From: Streptacidiphilus rugosus AM-16
GTDB taxonomy: Bacteria > Actinomycetota > Actinomycetes > Streptomycetales > Streptomycetaceae
NCBI RefSeq assembly: GCF_000744655.1
Contig: NZ_JQMJ01000004.1
Location: forward strand, 1,860,001-1,924,000
DNA length: 64,000 bases
Direction: 5' to 3'
Position 1 is the stretch's first letter. Every line of letters starts with the position of its first letter. The translations under genes and the position numbers were made by a program. Positions 34,915 to 44,195 of the stretch are shown here, one piece after another. Below the pieces are notes generated by a model. That model searched no databases. It saw only the letters and a list, made by a program, of their open reading frames with translations, and was not told where the DNA came from.

Positions 34915-35781
34915 TCAGGAGCCGCTGGGGCTCGGAGCCGGGTTGTTGTGGGCGGTCGGCGAGGCCAGCGCCGCGGCGCTCGCCGGGGGGATGCTCGCGG
35001 GCTGCTTGCCCTTGTTCGCCGCGTCGACCCACTTGACCAGGTTCGCGGGCGAGATCTGCTCGTTGTTGTAGGTCGGGTAGGCGGGGGTGCCGTTCAGCAG
35101 CACGGTCGGGGTCGAGGTGAAGCCGGACTTGTCGAAGTCCGCCTGCACGGCCGTGACCCAGTTGCCGAACCTGTTGTCGTTGACGCAGGACTCGAAGTCC
35201 GGCGTGTCCAGGCCCGGCACCTGCTTGGCGAGCCCGATCAGCACGCTCTTGTCGGCCCAGGCGTCGTCCGTCTCCTGCGGCTGGTTGGCGTACAGGACGT
35301 CGTGGTAGTTGTGGAAGTGACCGGCGTTCTGCGCGCAGGCGAGGGCGTTGGCCCCGTTCTTCGATCCCTTGCCGCCGTCGTGTCGGTCGATGAACGAGAC
35401 GATGTGGTACTGGACCTGGATCTTGCCCTGGGACAGCAGCTGGTTGACGGTGCTCTTCATCGTGGTCTCGAAGCTCTCACAGGCCGGGCAGCGCGGGTCC
35501 TCGTAGACCGTCAGCGTGGAGGGGGCGTTGCTCGCGCCGACCGGGATCAGCAGGTTGTTGGTGCCGACCGCGCCCGCAGGGGCGTCCTTGGCCGCGTCGT
35601 AACTGCTGGAGCGGTTGTTCTGGATCAGGATGCCGACCACCACGGCCACCACGATCACGGCCAGCGCCACACCGATGGCGCTCAGTTGGCGCACCTTACG
35701 CGCCTTGGCGTCCTGTTTCGCCCGCTCCTCCAGCATCCTGGCGCGGGCGCTGCGCTTGCCGTCGTCGTTCTTCTGGCTCAT
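34915..35781 (-). CDS. Membrane-anchored DsbA-like thiol-disulfide protein
   Basis: This 288-residue protein has a charged cytoplasmic head, one transmembrane helix (residues 34-54) and an extracytoplasmic thioredoxin/DsbA domain with CPAC (Cys98, Cys101) and the cis-Pro region SGFTSTPTVLLNG. The tail is Pro/Ala/Ser-rich. It should catalyse disulfide formation or reduction in exported proteins. The ATG at 35781 is the obvious start; longer upstream codons are non-coding. A MauE-like gene lies 53 bp upstream on the same strand and may supply its electrons. Confidence 0.9.
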   Translation of the reverse strand: MSQKNDDGKRSARARMLEERAKQDAKARKVRQLSAIGVALAVIVVAVVVGILIQNNRSSSYDAAKDAPAGAVGTNNLLIPVGASNAPSTLTVYEDPRCPACESFETTMKSTVNQLLSQGKIQVQYHIVSFIDRHDGGKGSKNGANALACAQNAGHFHNYHDVLYANQPQETDDAWADKSVLIGLAKQVPGLDTPDFESCVNDNRFGNWVTAVQADFDKSGFTSTPTVLLNGTPAYPTYNNEQISPANLVKWVDAANKGKQPASIPPASAAALASPTAHNNPAPSPSGS

Positions 35782-35834
35782 GGAATCTTCTGTTCTGTTC
35801 GGAACGTGGGGAGAGGTGGGAGAGCGGCGCGCGG

Positions 35835-36287
35835 TCACCCGGCCAGCCAGCCGTCCAGCGACAGGCGGCTCTTGGGCCGCCAGACCAACCAGCCCGCCAG
35901 CACCAGGAATCCGCAGTCGCGCAGGATCTCCTGCCAGTACGCGGTCTGCGAGGCGGCCACCGCGCCGCCGCCGCCGAAGCAACCGCAGTCGATCGAGATG
36001 CCACGGGCCCAGACCGAGGCGATGGCCCCGATGTAGACGACCAGCAGCACGCAGGAGACGATCGCCGCGATCCGGGTGCCGAGCCCGACGAGCAGCAGCA
36101 GCGCGAGCGCGATCTCCAGGAAGGGCATGCCGTAGCCGATCGGCTTGACCAGCGCCTCCGGCAGGATCCGGTAGACGCGGACCGCCTGCGCCGCCGCCTC
36201 GGGATCGGACACCTTGGCCAGCCCCGCCCAGGCCCAGACCACCGACAGGGCCAGTCGCACGACCGTGCTGATCCAGGCGGTGATCAC
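35835..36287 (-). CDS. MauE/DoxX-like membrane redox protein
   Basis: This 150-residue protein has four predicted helices and a conserved CxC in DCGCFGGGG (Cys101 and Cys103), the hallmark of the MauE family, which passes redox equivalents across the membrane to thioredoxin-like partners such as MauD. The GTG at 36287 has GGGAGA about ten bases upstream. The neighbouring DsbA-like gene is the natural partner, a role like that of DsbB or VKOR; this pairing is inference. Confidence 0.82.
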   Translation of the reverse strand: MITAWISTVVRLALSVVWAWAGLAKVSDPEAAAQAVRVYRILPEALVKPIGYGMPFLEIALALLLLVGLGTRIAAIVSCVLLVVYIGAIASVWARGISIDCGCFGGGGAVAASQTAYWQEILRDCGFLVLAGWLVWRPKSRLSLDGWLAG

Positions 36288-36365
36288 TGCTGTTCGTCTC
36301 CCTGCGGCGGCCGGTCCGTCATCAATACGGACTAATCCTGCCTTATGCTGCTGAACTGGCATGCG

Positions 36366-36935
36366 TCATTCTCCGCGATTCGCCGCATTCTGCACGTAGC
36401 TCCGGAGTGCGCTGGGGCTCTCCAGAAGCTCGGGCCGGGTGCCGAGGTCCACCTCGCTGCCGTTCAGCAGCATCGAGGGCGTGCCGTGATGCACCCCCGC
36501 GGCGTCGTGGAGGTGCTGCGCCGCGTCGACCCAGGGCTTCCAGTACAGCGCGCGCCTCGGCGTCGGATCCCGGCCCGCGCAGCGCCGGTCCACGGGAGAC
36601 GAGGTCGGGCAGTCCCCGCGGGGTGAACCCGTCGAGGTCCTCGGGCCCTGGTCGGCCGGCAACAGGGCGTGGAGCAGCGGAAATCCGCCGTGGGCGACAG
36701 CGGCGCGGGCGGAGTTCGCGGCCAAGAGCGCGCCGGGTCCGGGCAGATGTTCGTCGAGTGAGGACGCGATGACGTAGTGGACGCGGACGGTGTGGCGCCC
36801 CGACCACCTCGCGCAGGGCGGGCCCCATGGCGGGCCTCGGAACGGGCCGTCGCCCGCGTGCGGGCCGCCGCGCGCCGCCCGCGTACGCCACCTGCCGGAT
36901 CACGAACGAGGCGAAGCCACGCGCTCACCGGAACG
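36366..36935 (-). pseudogene. Frameshifted DsbA-like gene
   Basis: Fragments in all three minus-strand frames line up as one DsbA-like protein: a piece with GPALREVVGA near 36800-36828, then VRVHYVIASSLDEHLPGPG and GGFPLLHALLPADQ, then EDLDGFTPRGLPDLVSR in a second frame, and finally YWKPWVDAAQHLHDAAGVHHGTPSMLLNGSEVDLG back in the earlier frame. At least three frame changes are needed, and the place expected for CxxC reads without cysteines. It is therefore a decayed paralogue beside the intact DsbA-like gene. Indel errors in the assembly are the alternative for some of the frameshifts but not for the missing cysteines. Confidence 0.65.
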
Positions 36936-36981
36936 AGGAGGCCGCCCGAGTACTCCGTGCGGGCGGACCGTACGCACGACG

Positions 36982-37019
36982 ACGGGAGGGGCGCGCACCA
37001 GCGTGCGCACCCCTCCCGT
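36982..37019 (-). terminator. Terminator hairpin after trpA
   Basis: Seventeen-base arms (36982-36998 and 37003-37019) pair with one mismatch around CAGC, 12 bp beyond the trpA stop. It closes the trpC-trpM-trpB-trpA block. Confidence 0.8.
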
Positions 37020-37030
37020 GACGTGTCCGG

Positions 37031-37840
37031 CTAGCGCTTGCGCACGCCCTGCGCGAGCTCGGCTGCCAGTTCGCGGACCGACGCCAAGGCGGCCTCCTCC
37101 GACAGCGCGTCAAGGATGCGCTGCACGAACGCCGATCCGACGATCACACCGTCCGCGAACGCCGCCACCTCGGCCGCCTGCTCGGCGTTGGAGACGCCCA
37201 GTCCGACGCAGACCGGGAGGTCGGTGGTGGCCCGGGTCCGGGCGACCAGATCCTCGGCCATCGAGCCCACCTGAGCGCGGGTCCCGGTGACCCCCATGAC
37301 AGCCGCCGCGTAGACGAAGCCGGTGCCCTTCGCGGTGATCTGGGCCAGCCGGTGGTCCTGGCTGGACGGCGCGACGACGAAGACCGTCGCCAGCCCGTGG
37401 GCCGCGGCCGCCTCCAGCCACTCGGCCGACTCCTCGACCGGAAGGTCCGGCAGGATGCAGCCGGCCCCGCCGGCCGCCGCGAGGTCGGCGGCGAAGCGGG
37501 CCTGGCCGTACCGGTCGACCGGGTTCCAGTAGGTCATGACCAGCACCGGGACGGTCGGGTTGGCGGCCGTCACCTCGCGGACCGTGGCCAGCACGTCCTT
37601 GGTGCGGATACCGGCCCTGAGCGCGATGTCGTCGGCCGTCTGGATCGTCGGGCCGTCGAGGACCGGGTCACTGTGCGGCAGTCCGATCTCGACGATGTCC
37701 GCGCCGCCGTCGATCACGGCCTGCACGGCCTGCGCGGCGCCCTCGATGGAGGGGAAGCCGGCCGGCAGGTAGCTGATCAGGGCGGCCCGGTTCTCGGCCT
37801 TGGCGGCGGCGAGGGTCTCGGTCAGCAAGGCGTTCGTCAC
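37031..37840 (-). CDS. trpA: Tryptophan synthase alpha subunit
   Basis: This 269-residue TIM barrel cleaves indole-3-glycerol phosphate to indole, which passes to TrpB. The active-site segments are [13 protein letters not shown] (substrate loop), [21 protein letters not shown] with the catalytic Glu and Asp, and GVTGTRAQV plus [10 protein letters not shown] for phosphate binding. The GTG overlaps the trpB stop (GTGA), so translation is coupled. A hairpin terminator follows. Confidence 0.97.
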   Translation of the reverse strand: MTNALLTETLAAAKAENRAALISYLPAGFPSIEGAAQAVQAVIDGGADIVEIGLPHSDPVLDGPTIQTADDIALRAGIRTKDVLATVREVTAANPTVPVLVMTYWNPVDRYGQARFAADLAAAGGAGCILPDLPVEESAEWLEAAAAHGLATVFVVAPSSQDHRLAQITAKGTGFVYAAAVMGVTGTRAQVGSMAEDLVARTRATTDLPVCVGLGVSNAEQAAEVAAFADGVIVGSAFVQRILDALSEEAALASVRELAAELAQGVRKR

Positions 37841-39066
37841 TTGGCACCCCCGGTGGCGCTGTTGTCGTCGAGCAGGCCGAAGTACGCGGCGGCGGTGTGC
37901 ATGTCCTTGTCGCCGCGACCGGAGAGGTTGACCAGGATCACCGCGTCCGGGCCGAGCTCGCGGCCCAGCTCCAGCGCGCCCGCGAGGGCGTGGGCGCTCT
38001 CGATCGCCGGGATGATGCCCTCGGTGCGCGAGAGCAGCAGCAGCGCGGCCATCGCGTCCGCGTCGGTGCAGGGCCGGTACTCGGCCCGCCCGACGTCCTT
38101 GAGGAAGGAGTGCTCGGGGCCCACGCCCGGGTAGTCCAGTCCGGCGGAGATCGAGTGGGACTCGATCGTCTGGCCGTCCTCGTCCTGCAGCACGTAGGTA
38201 CGGGAACCGTGCAGCACGCCGGGGTCGCCCTTGGTGAGGGTCGCCGCGTGCTTCGGGGTCTCGACGCCCTCGCCGGCCGCCTCGATCCCAATCAGACGCA
38301 CGTCGGCGTCAGGGATGAAGTCGTAGAACGCCCCGATCGCGTTGGACCCGCCGCCGACGCAGGCGACGACGGCGTCGGGCAGTCGGCCCACCCGCTCCTG
38401 CACCTGGACCCTGGCCTCCTGGCCGATGACCCGGTGGAAGTCGCGGACCATCATCGGGAAGGGGTGCGGCCCGGCGACGGTGCCGAAGAGGTAGTGCGTG
38501 GAGTCGACGTTGGCGACCCAGTCGCGGAACGCCTCGTTGATCGCGTCCTTGAGGGTCCGGCTGCCGGACGTCACCGGCACGACCTCGGCGCCGAGCATGC
38601 GCATCCGGGCGACGTTCAGCGCCTGGCGCTGGGTGTCGACCTCGCCCATGTAGATGGTGCAGTCCATGCCGAACAGCGCGGCGGCGGTCGCGGTGGCGAC
38701 GCCGTGCTGGCCGGCGCCGGTCTCGGCGATCAGGCGGGTCTTGCCCATCCGCTTGGTGAGCAGCGCCTGACCGAGCACGTTGTTGATCTTGTGGGAGCCG
38801 GTGTGGTTCAGATCCTCGCGCTTGAGCAGGATCCGGGCGCCGCCGGCCTCCGCGGAGAAGCGGCGGACGTCGGTGAGCGGGCTGGGCCGGCCGGTGTAGT
38901 CCTTGAGCAGGGCGGCGAGCTCGGCGGCGAAGGCGGGATCGGCCTTGGCCTTCTCGTACTCGTCGGCGACCTGTTCGACGGCGGCGACCAGCGCCTCCGG
39001 GATGAAGCGTCCGCCGTACGCGCCGAAGTAACCGCGCGCGTCGGGGAAGGATGTCACGTCGGACAT
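37837..39066 (-). CDS. trpB: Tryptophan synthase beta subunit
   Basis: This 409-residue PLP enzyme condenses indole with serine. It shows [13 protein letters not shown] at the start, the PLP lysine in [15 protein letters not shown], the catalytic Glu region [13 protein letters not shown] and the glycine-rich phosphate loop [10 protein letters not shown]. The ATG at 39066 is preceded by GAGGGA; the in-frame extension to 39117 is not conserved-looking. trpM lies 75 bp upstream and trpA overlaps the stop. Confidence 0.97.
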   Translation of the reverse strand: MSDVTSFPDARGYFGAYGGRFIPEALVAAVEQVADEYEKAKADPAFAAELAALLKDYTGRPSPLTDVRRFSAEAGGARILLKREDLNHTGSHKINNVLGQALLTKRMGKTRLIAETGAGQHGVATATAAALFGMDCTIYMGEVDTQRQALNVARMRMLGAEVVPVTSGSRTLKDAINEAFRDWVANVDSTHYLFGTVAGPHPFPMMVRDFHRVIGQEARVQVQERVGRLPDAVVACVGGGSNAIGAFYDFIPDADVRLIGIEAAGEGVETPKHAATLTKGDPGVLHGSRTYVLQDEDGQTIESHSISAGLDYPGVGPEHSFLKDVGRAEYRPCTDADAMAALLLLSRTEGIIPAIESAHALAGALELGRELGPDAVILVNLSGRGDKDMHTAAAYFGLLDDNSATGGAK

Positions 39067-39141
39067 GGGAGTTCCCTCGGGGATGTGAGCTGACGTGGGC
39101 AGGGTGCACGCAGCCACGCGCCCACGCGGAGACCTGTGGTC

Positions 39142-39339
39142 TCAGCGCGACGCCGCGGCCCGCGTCTCCCGCTGCCATCGCCGACCCGGCACCTGGCCAG
39201 GCTCCGCGCCGATGACGTACCGCACGCGCCGCCCCAGGACGCGCCGGGCAGGCGCACGGCACCCGCGCGGCTTGCAGCCGCGCTGGAGGCCGGCGTAGCC
39301 GGGCTGCTTGATGGTCTCGGGGCTCACAGGACCGATCAT
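39142..39339 (-). CDS. trpM: TrpM-like small protein modulating tryptophan metabolism
   Basis: This protein of 61-65 residues lies between trpC and trpB, exactly where streptomycetes carry trpM. Its second half (RGCKPRGCRAPARRVLGRRV and RYVIGAEPGQVPGRRW) matches the TrpM pattern I recall; in S. coelicolor TrpM was reported to modulate Trp biosynthesis and differentiation. It is very basic, with two cysteines. The start is the ATG at 39339 or a GTG at 39327; neither has a good ribosome-binding site. Confidence 0.75.
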   Translation of the reverse strand: MIGPVSPETIKQPGYAGLQRGCKPRGCRAPARRVLGRRVRYVIGAEPGQVPGRRWQRETRAAASR

Positions 39340-39385
39340 AGCGTCAGTCGCGCCCCTTCCTGCCCGGCGAAAGGGCCACTCGGTG

Positions 39386-39676
39386 CCCCCCCCCGGGGGG
39401 CGCGAGGAACTGCGCGGCCCTGCCGCGCGGACGCGGCACCTCACAGCAGAGGGCCGGTTGCACGACCTCAGGGGCGCGGGGCTCTTCTTGATCAACTGCG
39501 TGCGCGACAAGCCACCGGCGTGCGGACGGTCCTCAGTGCGCAGGGCAATCCGCCCAGGGTGGTTGCTCGCGCAGTTCCTCGCGCCCCTGAGGTCGTGCCT
39601 GGTCGCTCACATGCAGAAGCCCCGCGCCCCTGAGGCACTGCCTGGTTGCCCGCCTGCAGAAGCCCCGCGCCCGGGC
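39386..39676. repeat. Compound cluster of dispersed inverted-repeat elements, copy C
   Basis: This gene-free stretch between trpM and trpC holds a nested set of the dispersed repeat: a left core at 39395-39416, a second left arm GGGGCGCGGGGCT near 39471-39483, a right arm 39559-39592 (GGTTGCTCGCGCAG, CTCGCGCCCC), and two further right-hand units with GCAGAAGCCCCGCGCCC at 39614-39630 and 39656-39672. It opens with C9G6 (39386-39400), a possible assembly trouble spot. I see no coding region. Confidence 0.7.
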
Positions 39677-39678
39677 GA

Positions 39679-40485
39679 CTACCGGCCGTGCCGGAGGGCG
39701 GGGTGGGCGCCCGCGGCGACGAGGTCGGCGACGGCGGACTTGGGGTCGCGGCCGGTGACCAGGGACTCGCCGACGAGGACCGCGTCCGCGCCCGCGTTGG
39801 CGTAGGCGATGAGGTCGTGGGGGCCGCGGACGCCGGACTCCGCGACGCTGACGATCCCGGACGGGATCGCATGCGCCACGTTCGCGAACGTGTTGCGGTC
39901 GACCTCGAGGGTCTTCAGGTTCCGCGCGTTCACGCCGATGATCCGCGCGCCGGCGTCGACCGCGCGGGCGATCTCCTCCTCGTCGTGGACCTCCACCAGC
40001 GGGGTGAGCCCGATCGACTCGGCCCGCTCGATCAGCGAGACCAGCGCGGGCTGCTCCAGCGCGGCCACGATCAGCAGGGCCAGGTCCGCGCCGTAGGCGC
40101 GGGCCTCCCACAGCTGGTAGGCCGTGACGATGAAGTCCTTGCGCAGCACCGGCGTGTCGACGGCCGCGCGGACCGCCTTGAGGTCGGCCAGCGAGCCGCC
40201 GAAGCGGCGCTCCTCGGTCAGGACCGAGATCGCCGCCGCGCCGCCCGCGGCGTAGTCCGCCGCCAGCGCGGCCGGGTCCGCGATCGCGGCCAGCGCGCCC
40301 TTGGACGGGCTGGAGCGCTTGACCTCGCAGATGACCGCGACGCCCTCGCCGCCGAGCGCGGCCACGCCGTCCTTCGCCTCGGGCGCCTTCGCTGCCAGCT
40401 CCTTGAGCTCGTCCAGCGACACCCGCGACTGACGCTCGGCGAGGTCCTCTCGGACTCCGGCGATGATCTCGTCGAGCACGCTCAC
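39679..40485 (-). CDS. trpC: Indole-3-glycerol phosphate synthase
   Basis: This 268-residue TIM barrel converts CdRP to indole-3-glycerol phosphate. The motifs [12 protein letters not shown] (catalytic Glu and Lys), [37 protein letters not shown] and [12 protein letters not shown] cover all active-site loops. The GTG at 40485 yields the typical [19 protein letters not shown] start. The repeat cluster 39386-39676 separates it from trpM, so trpMBA may have separate expression from trpC. Confidence 0.96.
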   Translation of the reverse strand: MSVLDEIIAGVREDLAERQSRVSLDELKELAAKAPEAKDGVAALGGEGVAVICEVKRSSPSKGALAAIADPAALAADYAAGGAAAISVLTEERRFGGSLADLKAVRAAVDTPVLRKDFIVTAYQLWEARAYGADLALLIVAALEQPALVSLIERAESIGLTPLVEVHDEEEIARAVDAGARIIGVNARNLKTLEVDRNTFANVAHAIPSGIVSVAESGVRGPHDLIAYANAGADAVLVGESLVTGRDPKSAVADLVAAGAHPALRHGR

Positions 40486-40664
40486 TCGGGGGCCCCCATT
40501 CGTCGGGTCGGACTGCTCGGGCTTTGCCTCGGTCTCGTGCACCTGCCTTCCGACACACGTCGGATTCCTGTGTTCGACGACCTCGGGTCGATGGTATCCG
40601 TCCGACTACGCAGAACCCGCATCGAGAGGGCTCCGGTCTCGCTGGACGGACAGGTCCTCGCTGC

Positions 40665-41126
40665 TCACGGGGCGAGAAACGCACCGGTGGGAAGGTTGCG
40701 CAGGACGGTGAAGACGAGGACGACGGCCAGCAGGAGGAAGATCCACGGACGGCCCAACCGGATCGTCGGGCGCGGTCGTCCGGCCGCGACGCGGGTCGTC
40801 CAGAAGGCCCAGACGCCGACGGCCGTCGCGCAGAGGAGGACCCCCAGCGCGTTGTCGTGGAGGGCGCCGGTGAGGTCGCCGCGCGTCAGCGCGTGCACCG
40901 CGCGCAGGCCGCCGCAGCCTGGGCACCACCAGCCGGTCAGCCGCAGGAAGGGGCAGACCGGGTAGTGACCGGGCCGGTTGGGGTCGACGGCGCCGACGTA
41001 GGCCGTCGCGGCCGCCGTGGCGCCGAACAGGCCCAGGGACGCGACAAGCCCCCGCGCGCGAGATCCGCGAGGCCCGTCCGCAGGGGAGGGGGACGCGTGG
41101 GCAGGGGCTGGTGCGGCGGCCGTCAT
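40665..41126 (-). CDS. DUF2752 membrane protein
   Basis: This 153-residue protein has three hydrophobic segments and the DUF2752 signature PVCPFLRLTGWWCPGCGGLRAVHALTRGD, whose cysteines (CP..CPGCG) resemble a metal or redox site. Function is unknown. The ATG at 41126 is selected because the preceding open frame lacks domain features. It lies in the conserved streptomycete trp neighbourhood, 179 bp before trpC. Confidence 0.85.
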   Translation of the reverse strand: MTAAAPAPAHASPSPADGPRGSRARGLVASLGLFGATAAATAYVGAVDPNRPGHYPVCPFLRLTGWWCPGCGGLRAVHALTRGDLTGALHDNALGVLLCATAVGVWAFWTTRVAAGRPRPTIRLGRPWIFLLLAVVLVFTVLRNLPTGAFLAP

Positions 41127-41223
41127 GGCTCGATTCTCGGGCGGGCACGGCGGCGATCCCGGCAGGGACACAGCCGCCGTGGCGGAAACCCGAGGAGCGA
41201 GCGGCGAGGGATCGGGCCTGGGA

Positions 41224-41472
41224 TCAGACCGAGGCGCCCGAGGTCGCCGACTCCTTGGCCAGCGCGACAGTGCTCGCGGACGACTTCTTGCCGAAGCCCG
41301 CGGCGGACAGCAGCTTGCCCACGATCGCACCGGCGGCGGCGAGCACCAGGCCGACGACGACGAGGACCGGGCTGGGCATGACCATCGCCACGCCGGCCAG
41401 CATGAAGCCGATGAAGGAAACCGTGACGCCGGTCCAGGCGGCGGTCGTGTGTCCGTGGGCGTTAGCCGACAT
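41224..41472 (-). CDS. HGxxPAAW-type small membrane protein
   Basis: This 82-residue protein has two transmembrane helices and an N-terminal HGHTTAAW motif at residues 6-13. The family is named for HGxxPAAW; here Thr replaces the Pro. The function is unknown, but the gene regularly accompanies trp genes in streptomycetes (from memory). AGGAG lies about five bases before the ATG. It is 97 bp upstream of the DUF2752 gene. Confidence 0.82.
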   Translation of the reverse strand: MSANAHGHTTAAWTGVTVSFIGFMLAGVAMVMPSPVLVVVGLVLAAAGAIVGKLLSAAGFGKKSSASTVALAKESATSGASV

Positions 41473-41543
41473 TACTGCTCCTAGTTCTAGGCCTCCCCCG
41501 CGCGGGAGAGCTCATCTCGTCCATTGTCCCGTACTGCCGAGGG

Positions 41544-42224
41544 TCAGCTCGCAGTGGGGTCCTCGCCCCGGTCCAGAGCCTTCCAAAGATCTGCCGGGGT
41601 CTGCGTCACCGCGGACCCTCCGGCGCGCCGCGGCGCCGGCTTCGCCGCTCCGCGCGTGGGCGCGTCGTAGCGGGCCGACATGCCCGGCCAGGCGCGGCCC
41701 TTCGCCACGGTCAGCAGCCCGGCCAGGACCAGCAGCAGTCCGCCGACCGCGGCGAGCCACGGCCAGAGGGTGTGCGCCACGCCGGTGGCCTGTATGTCGG
41801 CCAGGCCGACCGATCGGGCCGCCTTCTCGTCCAGCGCGCGGCTGCCGGAGCCGAGCGCGGCGGCGACGGCGGCGTAGACGGCGCCGACACCGGCCAGCGC
41901 GACCAGCGCGCCGAGCAGCGCCCGGAACCTGCCGCGCACCGCGAACACCGCGACCACCGAGGCCAGGCCGACCAGGGCCAGCGCGCCGGGAAGGCCGGTG
42001 ACCTGCCCGCCGGTGGCGCTGAGCGATCTGGTCACGCCCTGCGCCCGCACATGTCCTGTGACCCAGTTCTGCCCAGCCGCGACCAGCAGCAGCGTCGCGC
42101 CGAGGACGGAGAGCAGCAGGGTCACCGCGAGGCTGCGGCGGTCGGCCCGGGGCCGGCCCGCTGCGCCCTGCCGGCCGGCGACGGGCTGCTCGGCCACGGA
42201 AGCTGGGGACTGTTCGGCGTTCAC
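41544..42224 (-). CDS. TIGR02234-type membrane protein of the trp region
   Basis: This 226-residue protein has four hydrophobic segments and the signature of the Trp-operon-associated conserved membrane family (WVTGHV, then [21 protein letters not shown]), common beside trpE in actinobacteria. Its role is unknown. The GTG at 42224 overlaps the trpE stop by four bases, so it is co-translated with trpE. The C-terminus is hydrophilic ([20 protein letters not shown]). Confidence 0.83.
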   Translation of the reverse strand: MNAEQSPASVAEQPVAGRQGAAGRPRADRRSLAVTLLLSVLGATLLLVAAGQNWVTGHVRAQGVTRSLSATGGQVTGLPGALALVGLASVVAVFAVRGRFRALLGALVALAGVGAVYAAVAAALGSGSRALDEKAARSVGLADIQATGVAHTLWPWLAAVGGLLLVLAGLLTVAKGRAWPGMSARYDAPTRGAAKPAPRRAGGSAVTQTPADLWKALDRGEDPTAS

Positions 42225-43789
42225 CGCTCCAGTGTGCCCTGCTCCGTCGCTCCGGCCGGACGCAGGGTGGCCGCCGACGCGATGGCGCGCAGCACCGCCG
42301 CGGCCTTGTTGCGGCACTCGGTGTCCTCGCTCTCCGGGTCGGAGTCGGCGACGACGCCCGCTCCGGCCTGCACGTAGGCGCGGCCGTCGCGGAGCAGCGC
42401 GGTGCGGATCGCGATGGCGGTGTCCGAGTCGCCGGCGAAGTCGAAGTAGCCGACGCAGCCGCCGTAGAGGCCGCGCCGGGTCGGCTCCAGCTCCTCGATG
42501 ATCTGCATGGCGCGCGGCTTCGGCGCGCCGGAGAGGGTGCCGGCGGGGAAGCAGGCGGTGAGCACGTCGAAGGCGGTGCGGTCGGCGGCGACCTTGCCGG
42601 TGACGGTCGAGACGATGTGCATCACGTGGCTGTACCGCTCGATGGTGATGAAGTCGACAACCTCGACGCTGCCGGGGGCGCAGACCCGGCCGAGGTCGTT
42701 GCGGCCCAGGTCGACGAGCATCAGGTGCTCGGCGCGCTCCTTGGGGTCGGCGAGCAGTTCGGCGGCGAGCTCCGCGTCGTGCTCGGGCGTGGCGCCGCGC
42801 GGCCTGGTCCCGGCGATCGGGTGCACCATCGCCTCGCCGTCCTCGACCTTGACCAGCGCCTCGGGGCTGGATCCGACCACGTCGAAGGGCCTGCCCTCGG
42901 GGCCTGAGGCGCCGAAGCGGAACAGGTACATGTACGGGCTGGGGTTGGTGGTCCGCAACACCCGGTAGACGTCCAGCGCGGACGCCGGGCAGTCGACCTC
43001 GAAGCGCTGGGAGGGGACGACCTGGAAGGCCTCCCCCGCGCGGATCTTCTCCTTCACCGCCTCGACGGCCGCACGGTAGGGCGCGCCGCCGAACGGCGAG
43101 ACGGCGTCGACGGCCGCGACCGGGGTGAGCGTGGCCGCGCCGCCCTCGGTGGGCTCGACCAGGTCGGCGGTCATCGCGTCCAGGCGGGCCACCGCGTCGG
43201 CGTAGGCGGCGTCGACGCCGGTGGGCCGGTCGTCGCGGTTGACCGCGTTGGCGATCAGCAGCACCGAGCCGTCCTTGTGGTCGAGCACGGCCAGGTCGTC
43301 GGCGAAGAGCATGGTCAGCTCGGGCAGGCCGAGGTCGTCCGGGGCCAGGGTGGGCAGCTTCTCCAGCCGGCGGACGATGTCGTAGCCGAGGTAGCCGACC
43401 AGGCCGCCGGTGAACGGCGGCAGCTCGCCGCCGCGGTGCAGGTCGCGCGGACCGCGCAGGGCCTCGATCGTGGCGCGCAGCACCTGGAGCGGATCGCCCT
43501 CGGTCGGCACGCCGACGGGCGGCGTGCCGAGCCAGCGGGCGTTGCCCTCGGCGTCGACGGTGAGCGAGGCGCTGCTGCGGACGCCGACGAAGGAGTACCG
43601 CGACCAGTGGCGGCCCTGCTCGGCGCTCTCCAGCAGGAAGGTGTTCGGCCGCTCCCCCGCGAGCTTGCGGTAGACGCCGACGGGCGTGTCCCCGTCGGCG
43701 AGCAGGCGCCTGGTCACCGGGATCACCCGGCGGTCCACGGCGAGCTTGCGGAAGGTGTCGAGGTCGGGGGTGACGCTACCGCTGGTCAT
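42221..43789 (-). CDS. trpE: Anthranilate synthase component I
   Basis: This 522-residue enzyme makes anthranilate from chorismate. The feedback-inhibition motif LLES (residues near 52-55 in [10 protein letters not shown]) suggests Trp sensitivity, and the chorismate-binding domain has [30 protein letters not shown] and [15 protein letters not shown]. No trpG or trpD is in the window. Its ATG lies only 19 bp after hisI, so there is no room for a leader-peptide attenuator and the two genes probably share a transcript. Confidence 0.96.
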   Translation of the reverse strand: MTSGSVTPDLDTFRKLAVDRRVIPVTRRLLADGDTPVGVYRKLAGERPNTFLLESAEQGRHWSRYSFVGVRSSASLTVDAEGNARWLGTPPVGVPTEGDPLQVLRATIEALRGPRDLHRGGELPPFTGGLVGYLGYDIVRRLEKLPTLAPDDLGLPELTMLFADDLAVLDHKDGSVLLIANAVNRDDRPTGVDAAYADAVARLDAMTADLVEPTEGGAATLTPVAAVDAVSPFGGAPYRAAVEAVKEKIRAGEAFQVVPSQRFEVDCPASALDVYRVLRTTNPSPYMYLFRFGASGPEGRPFDVVGSSPEALVKVEDGEAMVHPIAGTRPRGATPEHDAELAAELLADPKERAEHLMLVDLGRNDLGRVCAPGSVEVVDFITIERYSHVMHIVSTVTGKVAADRTAFDVLTACFPAGTLSGAPKPRAMQIIEELEPTRRGLYGGCVGYFDFAGDSDTAIAIRTALLRDGRAYVQAGAGVVADSDPESEDTECRNKAAAVLRAIASAATLRPAGATEQGTLER

Positions 43790-43808
43790 GTCCCCGAAGC
43801 GTAGCGGC

Positions 43809-44195
43809 TCAGGCGCCGGTGATCGGGAGCTGTCCGGCGTCGAAGCAGGTGCGGTCGCCGGTGTGGCAGGCCGCGCCGATCTGGTCGACCCTGACCAGCA
43901 CGGTGTCGCCGTCGCAGTCGAGCGCCACGGACTTGACCAGCTGCAGGTGGCCGGAGGTGTCGCCCTTGACCCAGTACTCGGCGCGGCTGCGGCTCCAGTA
44001 GGTGCAGCGGCCGGTGGTGAGGGTGCGGTGCAGCGCCTCGTCGTCCATCCAGCCCATCATCAGCACCTCGCCGGTGTCGTACTGCTGGGCGATGGCCGGG
44101 ACGAGCCCGTGGGCGTCGCGCTTGAGGCGCGCGGCGACGGCGGGGTCGAGGGCGGTGGTGTTCGGCAGGGCCGGAGCGGCAGGAGAGCTGGACAT
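43809..44195 (-). CDS. hisI: Phosphoribosyl-AMP cyclohydrolase
   Basis: This 128-residue enzyme opens the adenine ring in step three of histidine synthesis. It has [36 protein letters not shown] and the zinc/magnesium ligands in [28 protein letters not shown]. It is a HisI-only protein without a HisE domain. The ATG at 44195 lies directly against a palindrome shared with the divergent WYL regulator, and CACAAT lies seven bases upstream. Confidence 0.95.
   Translation of the reverse strand: MSSSPAAPALPNTTALDPAVAARLKRDAHGLVPAIAQQYDTGEVLMMGWMDDEALHRTLTTGRCTYWSRSRAEYWVKGDTSGHLQLVKSVALDCDGDTVLVRVDQIGAACHTGDRTCFDAGQLPITGA

Noticed and set aside
43790-43808. Tryptophan attenuator before trpE
   Set aside because: The 19-bp gap to hisI has no space for a leader peptide or hairpins.
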